From assembly GCA_951640165.1 (NCBI GenBank), contig OX621264.1, positions 5,895,001 through 5,959,000 on the forward strand: DNA of 64,000 nucleotides. The letters run 5' to 3'. A model generated the notes under the pieces. It searched no databases, had not been told where the DNA came from, and was given only the letters and a program-made list of their open reading frames with translations. Source of the DNA: Pseudoips prasinana (Eukaryota > Arthropoda > Insecta > Lepidoptera > Nolidae). Positions 24,483 to 36,400 of the stretch are shown here, piece after piece. Each line of letters begins with the position of its first letter. The stretch's first letter is position 1. A program made the position numbers and the translations under genes.

Positions 24483-27400
24483 CACTTTATTGCACCAAAT
24501 TGAAGCATAACATTATAATATCAATTAACTTATATAATAAGGTACAAACGGCGGTCTTATCGCTAATACAGCAATCTCTTCCAGACAACCGTTGGATGAA
24601 CCAAAGCAATGCAGGGAGATAAAGTGGTAGTTGGCAGTGCATCTACTTATATACATTTACATATATATGTACCTACCTAGGTACAAATATTATATATATA
24701 CACACACAATATATAGATATATAACATAAAAATATACCTATATATAAATATATATAGTTCCCTACTTTTTAATATACTATAAATAAATATAAATAATAAT
24801 TATGAAGACTAAAGAAATTTTTGAGGAAGATGGAAGATCGCGAGCTGTGAAGATTAAAGTGATAGATAATGTTTTTTTAAAAGTGTTTTGAAAGAACTTA
24901 AAGTTTGCGCGCGTCTGATATACAGAGGGAGTGAATTCCACAATCGAGCAGCCTGTACAGTGAAAGATTTGTCGTAGAAATTAGTGGAATGTGTGGGCAA
25001 CTGGAGTTCTAGATTCTCTGACGATCTCAAGGATCTAGAATGTGTGTCACACAGGAATTGAAACCTAATCATGAGGTAAAAGGGAGCCGTGGGATTAAAT
25101 AAAATGCTATAAAGAAGGGAGAGTACATGAGTATTTCGGCGAAGGCGAATGGGTAACCACTCGAGTTTTCTACGAAATTCGGAAACATGATCATATTTGC
25201 GGAGTCCAAATATGAACCTTATGCAGAAGTTTTGAAGTCGCTCGAGTTTATCTAGTTTGTCCTCCGTAAGGTCAAGATAGCTGGCGTCAGCATAGTCAAG
25301 GATTGGAAGAAGGAGGGATTGAGCTAGTGCAATTTTGGTGGCAATTGGGAGAAAATTACGTAACCTCCTTAAGGATCCTGCTGCAGCATATAATTTGCGA
25401 CTGGTCTGTTCTATTTGTGGACCCCAAGACAGTGTTCGATCAAAGTATACCCCCAAGTTTTTAACCTTTTCACTGAGTGGTATTATTGTATTGTTAAATA
25501 TTACTTGAGGGGTATGGGTCCAGTCAACTTTGTTGTGCATTCTAGAACTGCCAATCACGATGACCTGAGTTTTGGAGGGGTTTACTGTGAGACCGTGGTC
25601 TGTGCTCCATTTGTTGATTTTCTCCATATCATTGTTAATAATATCAATGCCATCGCTAAGGTGCTCAACCGGTGCCTGAGTGTATATTTGTAAGTCGTCG
25701 GCATAAAGGTGGTAGGAAGAAGTTAAGCGAGAGGAAATCGAATTTATAAATATAGTGAAGAGTAGTGGAGATAAAACGCCACCCTGTGGCACGCCAGCAC
25801 TGGTGTAACACCACGACGAGTAGTTATCGTCAATACGAATCCGTTGCCGACGGCCAAACAGGTAACTACGAAACCAATCAATTACCATTGGAGATATATT
25901 AAGAGAGCGTAATATGCCAAGTAGAATGTCAAAGTCCACAGTGTTGAATGCGTTGCTGAAATCAAGCAGCGCAAGCACCGTGAACTTTCCACATTCCATG
26001 CCTAGTCGAATATCATCCGCAATATTGATAAGAGCGGTGGCTGTACTGTGACCTGGACGAAAACCGGACTGTGAAGGATTAAGTAGGATATTCTTGGAGA
26101 GGAATGTACTCAGTTGGTTGTGGACGAGGCGTTCCAGAACTTTGGACAGGAAAGGTAGTATGGAGATAGGACGATATTCGGAAAAGGATGAGGGATTCCG
26201 TTTTTTAGGTAGTGGGATTATCTGAGCACTTTTCCATGTTGATGGAAAAGTAGCTGTAGAAATGGAAAAATTAAGGAGGTGGGTAAGGACCGGAAGGATT
26301 TCGTCGAGGATAGGAAGGATCATATTGCGACTGATACAATCACTTCCAACGGAATTGGAAGTAATTGATAGTACGCTCTTCTTAACATCACAAGTGGAAA
26401 ACTGATTAAAGACAAACTCAGAATGATCAGGGGTAGGAATTGATGAAAGGTACCGTAAGGTATTTAATTTGGTTGTCCTATCAAAGTTGGACGAAGTTGA
26501 GAAATGACTATTGAGTGAATTTATGTCTAAATTATTGGGAGTGTCAACTTGGCGTGATTTTCCTATCCCTATTGATCTCAAATACTTCCAGACTTTGGCT
26601 GGGTCTCCATTTTGTACAGAGCTGTGGATGTGTTGGCGTTGAGCATTCCTACACACCTTATTACTATGGTTCCTGGCCGAAACGTACTTACTTTTGTTTT
26701 CAGCGGATGGATTGGATTTATATTTCGATTTAGCTCCTGCTTTCTTATCAATCGATTTTCGTATGTCCTGTGTAAGCCAAGGCGCTGGAATATGTTTTAG
26801 TTTTATGGCTTTTAAAGGTGCGTGTACGTCATAAAGCTGAAGCATGTACATTTCGAACAGATAAACCTTTTCGTCAATAGTTTGCGAATCAAATAGTGAA
26901 GTCCAGTCAATGTTACCCGCGTCTACTTTTAGATTGGCAACGTTCATACCACCAAAATTGCGCTGAATAATGATTTTAGGTTTTGCCTTAGGTGGGCGAA
27001 TTTTATAGGATAAATAAAGAAGGTCGTGATAAGAGAAAGAATCCGCCGAGCACTGGCCATGTTTGGCCACGTGCTCTTTGGAAGAAACAAAAATAAGATC
27101 AAGGAGTGAAGGCGTGCAGTGAGGAAAGTTGTGAGTAGCAGTTAAAGGTAAAAGGGAAAGGTTATTAGACTCAATGAGTGAACGGAGTGCAGAAGAACGT
27201 GAATCATTTCTAAGAAGACAGGTGTTGAAGTCACCCATGACTATTGTATGACTGTAAGAAGGAACTAAGTTTGCTAAGAGAGTATCCAATGAGGAGAAGA
27301 AATTAATATGTGACGAAGGACAGTAGTAAACCCCAAGGAGAATTTTTGTGTGATGCAACTCTACTTCCAGAAAAAGATGTTCGCCGGTGTTAGACGGTGG

Positions 27401-30400
27401 GGGCTGGGCCGACATATTAATAACGCTGAAAGGAATGTGTGGTCGAAGGTATATGGCAACACCACCACCACCGCCGTTTATCCGGTCATTTCTGATCAAT
27501 TGAAAACCGGGCAACGAATATGAAGTAGAGGGCAAGCATGGTTTAAGCCACGATTCGGAAACAAGAATGGCGTGGATGTTCTTACAGTCAAAACTGGCCA
27601 GCATGTCGGAATAGTGTGCCGGAATACTCTGTGCATTAATGTGAACAACATTAAAGTTCCTAGGTTCGTCAGAGAACTGAGATATTAAGGTTTCACTTAA
27701 AGACGGAATACTGAGAAAACTCACGTCGTCACTACAAGCTGAGACAAAATCTTCAACATCGCTTCCAAAATCAGACATAATAATATATAAATAACTAATA
27801 TACAATAAATACTATACTATACTATAAAATATACCTAATTTTCTATAGAATATTTACTTAATATGCTTTAAATTGAATTAAAATTAATATGTTGTATTAC
27901 TTTGGTCCACCCACCAGCTGAGCGTTAAAGTAAAACATAAAAAAAAAGAAATATACAAACACAATGTAAAAGAAATAAAAATAGCTACTTGATATCGAGG
28001 CTAACAGGTAAAATACTCAAACCTAACGTAAAAATAAACAAAAAAGAAATATGATAGACAAAATAATAGTCTGGGGAGTATGCATTCCAAGAGATACCCA
28101 ACTAGTTCATACTTAGACAAAAATAAAAAAAAGATAGTATGCGTTCGAACATTATAGATGCTATAAGATAATCATGGCGAATTTTACCACCATATCTTCT
28201 TAATTTGTCCACATTTCAATGTGATAGAGTAGTTATATGGTCAATGGTCACAGTGATTACTTACTCTCTGAAAGTATTCGAGAATGTAGAAACCATATAT
28301 GATTATATACTCTCTGACTGATCCGTACGTCAAAAGAAAAATTTAGGTTAGACCATCAAACACTGTAATAATAATTAAATGTTGGGGTACCTGCTTAATT
28401 ATTTTAAGTAAATGTTTACTTACTACCCAGACTACCACAAGAAGAATAAATGAGATCACTTCTTGGTGACGGCGGCAGCTCGCCTGGATCGAGTTGATGT
28501 CGGTTTCGATGCACCTGGCTCAACCGGCTTGATAATGTCCTGTTTCTCGATCTTATTGAGGTCCGAGACGGAAAGAATCCTTTGCCATGAGTTGTTTGGC
28601 CCAAGAACATAAACAGTGCCCATATTTGTCCACGATCTTGAAATTCCGCACCGTTCACGCGCTAACATAAATAAATCATGCCTCGACTTGGTCAGAAATT
28701 CCGAGAGCGTGATACCGGAGCCTTTCAAGCTAGTTTTGGCGTTCCAAATTTTAGAGCGGATATCCATGTCACGGATTTTGAATAGAATTGGACGCGGTTT
28801 ATCTGGCTTGGAGGTTTTACCTAGCCTTTGGCACCGCTTGATGGCACTGACATCGAAGTCCTGTAACTTAAGGCGATCTTTCACAACACTCACAACCGCC
28901 TGCGCCGTGTCGACTTTCTCATCTTCATTAACTCCATGCAGTAGAAGAATCTTGCGCCTGTTATACATTTCCAAGCCATCAGTTGTTTGTGCAATCAGCC
29001 TAACCTGCTGCTGGAGATTTGACAGCAACTGAAGTATGAGAGTACGGAATGCTGAGAACTCTGCTGCCAGATCAGTGGGCTGTAGACTGCTGCTTTGTTG
29101 ACTGCTGGCCTGCTGCTTGCTGTTGTGCAGTATTTGGGCTTCAATGTTAGCTACTTTCGTGTTGAAGAGGTCCATCATGGTGTCAATGGAACTTACAATT
29201 GTGTCCATGGTGATAGTGTTGTTTGTGGAATTATGTTTGTGCTTGAATGGAGAAAACACTTAACTGGTAGGTAGACAATATTATCAACTGTTTTTACACA
29301 TAAATTTGCAATAATATGGCTAATAACTAATTAAATTTGAATTTTAAATACAGAGCTATAATTTTTCTTGCAACTGCTACAACTACCCACACCCGTAATT
29401 CTAACGTATAATAACGAGGCTATAGCCTTATAAAACGATAGAATTGCAACTAGAAAAGCCAGCTGCACAAGCACTGATGATCAATTTAAGGGTCCTAAGT
29501 GAGCTGTTATTTTTGATTCTTAATCGCTTAAACGAACGGAAGTTGTTTCGTTTTGCTAACATAATATCACGCTCATTTTGCCTGAGATCACACACTTAAC
29601 GCTTTCCTGGGCAGTGGTCATATAGTTGCCACGATATTTTGAACTCTATGGGCTTCTAATAAAGTTCAAAACCAATAAATTAAAACTATATGTACTGCCT
29701 TATAAAGGGTTAAAGTATGTGGTGAGTGGTTTGAAGTTTCACAGATACCTGATATTAAGGATATGGGCCTTAATTTAACATCACTGGTATTATTGTTATT
29801 GCTTTTGGGAATAAGGACTTTTTGGATCTTTCCCCACTGAGAAGGATAATTCCTTCTGTTCACTGTATTGACAAATATGTATATAAATTAAGTATAGAGA
29901 TAGAAGATTTGATTTTTTTGTACATTTGTTTTTCGCTGTGTGGTTAGACAGCTTAGAATATCATCACCCCATGTCATAGCAAGGGTTGCAGGATCCTGCT
30001 ATATGCGGGCAGCAAAGACCAGCCATTGTAGAGATCTTTGAGAGGCCTTCGTCCAACGTTGAATTTAAATGAATTCAGAATTTGAATCAACATTCAACTT
30101 AAACCACTGGAGGATATTCGAAATTTTGTCAGTATCTAGAGGCACTTACCATGGATTTATTTTTAACTAGCTGTGCCCCGCAGTGGTACCTGCGTAAAAT
30201 TTTATAAATTATCACAGCTCCTCCCCCATAGATGAGAGCGCGATAATATGTAGCCTTTATGTTGACCCGACCTCTTAGTAATATTCATGCCAAATTTGAA
30301 GAAAATCTATGCAGTACTCTTTGAGTTCAGCCCGGACATTCATACAGACAAACATACAAAAATTCTAAAAACTATATTTTTGGCTTCGATATTGATAGTA

Positions 30401-33400
30401 GATCACGCCCAAGTATCCTTTTAAATAAATATTCAATGTACAGTTTTGACTTTTTACGATTTCATTAAATGTATAGATTTCCACCGGTAAAGGTGTAACA
30501 CAGCCGTTAAGACAGTCGCCTCGAAAATTCGTGTACCGGGTTCGATTCCCGAACAGAACATAAGGGAGATTATGAATCTAACTTACGAATGTTCCTTTGT
30601 ATGACGTCATAAAAAGGAATTCATATGGGAGATATGAATCTGCCTTACAAATTTTCTCTTTGTATGACATAATACAAAGGAATTCATAAGAGAGATATGA
30701 ATCTGCCTTACTAATTTTCTCTTTGTATGACATCATATAAAGGAATTCATAAGGGAGATTATGAATCTACCTTACGAATTTTCCCTTTGTAAGACATACA
30801 ATTTTTATGTAATTGACTCATACTTGTTTAATTGTGCTCCCACAATTGACAATAAAAATAAATATATGATTTTCACTGAAATTAGGTTTTTCCTCCAGCA
30901 CTCAAAACTTATAACTTACCTTAACAGCACTCTCTAACACAAAACGTTGGGTGGAATCAATACTCGCTTTAGGTAGACCATCATTATCCAAAGCTTGTCT
31001 AGCCGGTAGTAAGGAAGCGACCGCTGTTATGGCTAAGGCAGCCGGTTTAAAAGCTAACCGGGCGCCCCACTTGACCCATCCCTCAGCTCCATTGTGCAAG
31101 ATCTGTTGGTATTTTGACAGAGGGCAGAGGTCACCGTAGCTGTAACAATAAAGGATTATTTTATTTTCAAATTTCGAAAACTTACAGCTAACAGGTTACA
31201 ATTACTTCGGATGAATAAAAAAGAGATGGCCAATTAAAAGTTTTCACAAATAACTTAATAAAAACATAATTTATACAAAGGCAAGTGTTTGTTAGGAAAG
31301 CCTCGCAGGCATATCTACTATGTTATTAATGCAGATATTTATAATGTTGACTGTTATTTAATTAAATTGGCTGCTATTACTCATAAAATCATTACACATG
31401 GTTCTTTTTATGCTTGAAGCACTTGAGTGAAAGAGGTCGATGTCGACTCTCTGACTTACAGTGTTATATGTACGGCTCGCCCTGATTAAGAACGAGTTCT
31501 GCCTGTAATTGCAATAGGTAGCAGGCGTATGCAGAATGTCCTGTCGCCTAAGAAATGCTGATGGTACGCGGAGCCCTATTTTGTCTACCAACTCAGAAAC
31601 ATCTGTCAATCCATTCGCAATGCTATGTAATAAGGACATGTCCGCTATCTTCCTTCTCGCGTAAGGGAAGCATATGAAACTTTTTGCACCTACTATAATA
31701 ATTAGGAAAGTATGTTTTACAGCGAAATTGAATGTACCGCAAAAATTTCCTCTGTATATTTTCTATTCTTGATGTATATATATCATATTGAGGGTTCCAT
31801 ATCTGTGAGGCGTATTCGAGAAAACTTCGGACGTAAGCATAGAATAGACATTTTATTGTGTTAATATTCTGAAATTCCGCTGACATCTAAAAATAAAACC
31901 TAATGCTTTAGAAGCTCTTTTAACTATGTTGTCGACGTGTGTGTCGAATAATAATTTAGAGTCGAATGTTACCCCTAAGTCCTTGATTGTATTCACCCTA
32001 ACTATGACCTTAGAAGAGAAGTTGTAATTGTGCATTATCGTGTCGGCTTTGCGCGTAAATGAACATACGTAGCACTTGGCGACATTAAGTTCTAGGTTGT
32101 TGATGATACAGTATGTGTGAAAACGGTCTAGATCATGCTGCAGTGAGATGGCATCCTCATGAGAGGATATCCTTCGCAATATCTTCATATCGTCAGCATA
32201 AAGTATAATTTTTGAATCTCTAAAACAGTATGAGACGTCGTTAATGAAAATGTTGAACACAAGAGGTCCTAGCAATGATCCTTGTGGAATTCCTGAAGGA
32301 ACACACATCGCCCGCGACGAGTAGCCATTCAGTACTACAATTTGGCTTCTGTTTTCGACATACGATGAAAACCATCTATACAGATCACCTGGTATACCAA
32401 TCTGTGTTAATTTTAGTTTTAGAACGGAATGGTCAATTTGATCAAAACATTTAGTGTAGTCGGTGTATATAACATCAACTTGGGATCTCAGAGACATGTG
32501 TTCTGATATAAAATCACTAGCTACGATGAGATTAGTTGTGGTGGAGCGACTCTTGATGAAACCGTGCTGATGATCCCCAAAATTCAGTTTTAAAGCAGAG
32601 TAAAGTTGCTTGTGAATGATTTTTTCAAGTATTTTGGCAAACACACACAGCTTCGAGATTGGTCTATAATTTTCTATGTCATCTTTTGGTCCCTTCTTGT
32701 GTATTGGTGTTATATAGGCCGACTTCCACAATGCGGGTATCTCCGCGGTCGCTAGCGAAAGTTTGTATAATATTGAGAGGGGTACAGTAAGACACTGTGC
32801 ACAGTTATATATAAAAACAGGTTGGATATTGTCTGGGCCAGCAGATTTCTTAAGGTCTACTTGTTTCAGGAGTTTAAATACTTCCTCCTCCTGTATTTCA
32901 ATCGAGTTGACATCCGAAATATCTCCTTGTATCTTATACGCCGGTGTGTGGTCAGAAGGGGCACTGACTTGGGGGTTGGCCTATAGAAAGTTGGAGAAAA
33001 AGAACGCCCCGAACATATTAGAAATCACCTGTCCTTCACTTGAGGTTTGTCCATTATATTTCATTACTGAGGGATATGTATTGGATTGTTTTTTTGATTT
33101 AATATATTGCCAAAAAGCCCTGGGGTCTTGAGCGATTCTAGATTCTATTTTGGCTATGTAAGTATCAAACATATCCTTCTCTGTAGCCTTAACTCGTTGT
33201 CTAAGAGTATTAAATGATTGATAGTCAATTAAATTGCCGTATATTTTTAATTTACTATGAATTTATATTTTTCTATAATCATTTTTATTAATAGGAAAGT
33301 AATTCAGTGGGCTACAAGATTATAAGCATGGTGCTCTCAGCATGGGTGATTCAAAGCTACAAGTACATTTTTCTTTTTGTTAAGGCAGGGGGAATGCCTA

Positions 33401-36400
33401 CGCATTATGGGTGGCTATGTCAGACTCGCATGGACTAAACCTACCTGCCGTGGACTTCTCTAGGCGCCTGATGGGGTATGCTACAATTACATGTACCTAC
33501 CCATCTGTATTAGATAACTGTGCATGTGTATGAGATGAATAGATTGATTCTGTATAGGGTGACCAAAAAGTTCTAGTGTGTTGAATTCATGATTAAAGGT
33601 TAGAAAACATGAACTATAAACCATTTAGAAATTAATGGGCACTAAGATACAGACAGTAATTATTTTTTATGTTACATTTAATATATATGGTTTGTTATAA
33701 TTTGCTACAACATTATTTTCCGCAACACAAGAATATTTCCGCGGTATTTAAGTAAAACCATGCCATCAAATGATATATTGGCACTGGAAGTCTATAAAGA
33801 TATTTTCAACAATGTTATGCTTAGCTGTTATCTGTATGATTACCAACACATAACATTAGTTAACTGAATAATTTATAAGTCTATGTAATTGTACTGATGG
33901 TGTGCTTATTAATAAAATAAAAATTAATTAATTAATATGATGCTGTGTGGCTGGTGGCTAAGATAATAAAAACACTGGCAGTGCCGACAGAAGTAAAAAA
34001 TTTTACAATTATGTATTGACAGATAAAGTACTAGTGTAAATATTTTTTTTTTCTCCATCTTAAAAATTCCAATATGTCTAAAGAAGTTTCCACTGTTCTT
34101 ATGTACAGATGCCAGCACATCCAGTTACCCCAATCTGTCAAATTTCTTTAATAGACTTTCAACTTTATCACATAAACATAAGGTTCAGTTTCAATTGGGG
34201 AAATTTGACAGATTCCGGTAGCTTGATGTGCTGGTATCTGTATGTACATTAAACAGAAAAAGTAGATTATCATAATCGGATTTGCAATACTAATTATTTG
34301 TTTTCATCAAAATAGTGTTATGGTGATGTGCAGTGTGACTGTTAAGTGTAAAAATATTAGCTGGAGATACTGCCACCCAATATGATGATCATAGATAAAC
34401 CCAAACCTCTCTTCAATACTCCAATTTAAATCACCTACTTTTGCGGGCAGCTGTATACACTTGTGTGGTGGATGGCAGAGATTATCACCACCCCTTTGCC
34501 ATCCACCAAACAAGTGTATAGAGTTAACCACAAAAGAAGGTGATTTAAATTGGAGTTTTGAAGAGAGGTTTGGGTTTATCTGTGATATATTGGGTGGCAG
34601 TATCTCCAGCTAATATTTTTGAACTTAACAGTCACACACTTTAGAACACTTCACCATCACCAGACGAAAACAAATAATTAGTTTTGCACATGATTTTGAT
34701 AATCTACTTTTGCTGTTGACTGTACTCATCATATTGCGATTACCAACCCGTCTAAAGCATATCCTGTTGTAATAAATAATATTGCTCATCATTTGTCCTG
34801 GGTGGGGGTCAAACCCACAACTGGCTGGCCACAGCTGATTGCTAAACCAGAGAGCAATCAGCTTCACTAACCAGTAGGCCAATGGATCATATTCCAATTA
34901 AGGTTAATGTTAAACAGATTCTGAAAAGTTGTTAAATTGAACTAGTCACAACAGAATAACTAAAGACTATCCAACATCTTACTTCATTTTATTTTTTAAT
35001 AATATTTGAAGGCCTATTTTTATCATCATCATATCAGCCGAAAGACGTCCACTGCTGGACAAAGGCCTCCCGTAAAGATCTCCACAATTGCCAGTCTTGC
35101 ACTATTCGCATCCAGCAGTTTCCAGCGGCCCGCACAAGATTATCAGTCCATCTTGTAGAGGGTCTGCCCACACTGCGTCTTCCGGTTCGTGGTCACCACT
35201 CGAGAACCTTTCTGGCCCAACGGCCGTCGGTTCTACGAGATATGTGCCCCGCCCACTGCCACTTCAGTTTTGCAATGTTGGAATCCACAAGCAATTGTGG
35301 ATTTCAACATTTCTGATTTGATCCCGCAGGTTCTCTTCAGGATCACTTTTTATAGTGATAAATAAAAGAAAGTTTGGTTGAGCTGGAGTTTATACTCCAG
35401 CTCAACCAAACTGCTCATTGTACTATGCTAAGCTTATGCTTAGCATAGCACAATGAGCAGCAAAGAAAAATAAACAATTTTTAGACTATATATATACACC
35501 AGGTAATCAAGTAACAGTGGCAGCTGTGTACTAGTTACCAACTGAGGTAGATAACTCCCATGCCAAGCAGGGTGATTACAGCAAACCCTTCCAAAAAACT
35601 TTGCAGGAGGCCCATATATTGCAGTGGATGAGTTTAAGCTGATGAGGATGAACACAATAAGTACATATCAAACATGTGTGAATTACAATACAACTGTACA
35701 CAGCAGAATAGAAAAGAGCCTCTCATTTCTCAAGATTTTGGTCATAATCAGTATACCAGAGAAGTTATGTAAACTACAAAAAGTATTTTCAATTGCAGTT
35801 CCTTTATATGCCAGACTAAGCGGACCACGGCGGACAGGGTCAGAGAACATGTCGCAGCGGTCATCATCTTCATAATTTGTCCACACTAATATGCTAGGGA
35901 ACGGACAAATCAGGCCTAAGTGCGGAAACCACACCTTCCGCACTTAGGCCTGATGTGGACCATTGTATGTGATGCATATAATAATACATGTCGCAGCGGT
36001 AAACAAACGCCAGACTAGCAAGTCAGCAGTTGCCAAACATTTATTACAACCCGGCACTAATGACTGGATTGATTTCAGCCACAATTCCTTTCCACCGAGC
36101 ATCAATACTACTCGCGAGTTGTGCGTGAAGCTCTTGAAATGGAGAGATACAAAAAATTCAAACGGGAGGACGGTTCCAAATGGTCGCCGTCATGGAATCC
36201 AGTGATTAAACATTTAACACCGTGATGTACAGTTGGTCAAAATTTGGACTCCGTTAGTGCAGTGTGTAACCGGCCTTAACAGTGTGACAAACGATCAGTG
36301 AGGGTAGTTAAATACTCGATGCCCTCAGTAGCGGAGAAACACCGCTGCGCCAGTCATCCCGTGACAATGATCAATGCAACTTGATCGAAACGTCGGGAAA

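Larger units (their letters stand above)
24451..29403 (-). mobile_element. Near-complete two-ORF LINE in CHMP7 intron 2
   Basis: Element of about 4.95 kb with 5' UTR, ORF1, spacer (27806-28455), ORF2 and a 3' UTR that ends in a TTATCTATC repeat tail (24451-24480 as GATA on the plus strand). Both ORFs are open. It split an older repeat: 24264-24450 and 29404-29510 are the two halves of one sequence that exists unsplit, inverted, at 40245-40560. The 3' UTR is also recognisable in a short copy at 57655-57800. Confidence 0.9.

Noticed and set aside
28616..29032. 138-codon plus-strand ORF
   Set aside because: Antisense shadow of LINE ORF1.
30564..30800. CRISPR-like repeat array
   Set aside because: Units are contiguous without distinct spacers in a eukaryotic intron; it is a minisatellite.
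36035..36205. Independent small gene in the first frame ([20 protein letters not shown]...)
   Set aside because: The second half is in another frame and both parts match a Penelope-like C-terminus, so it is a broken retroelement.
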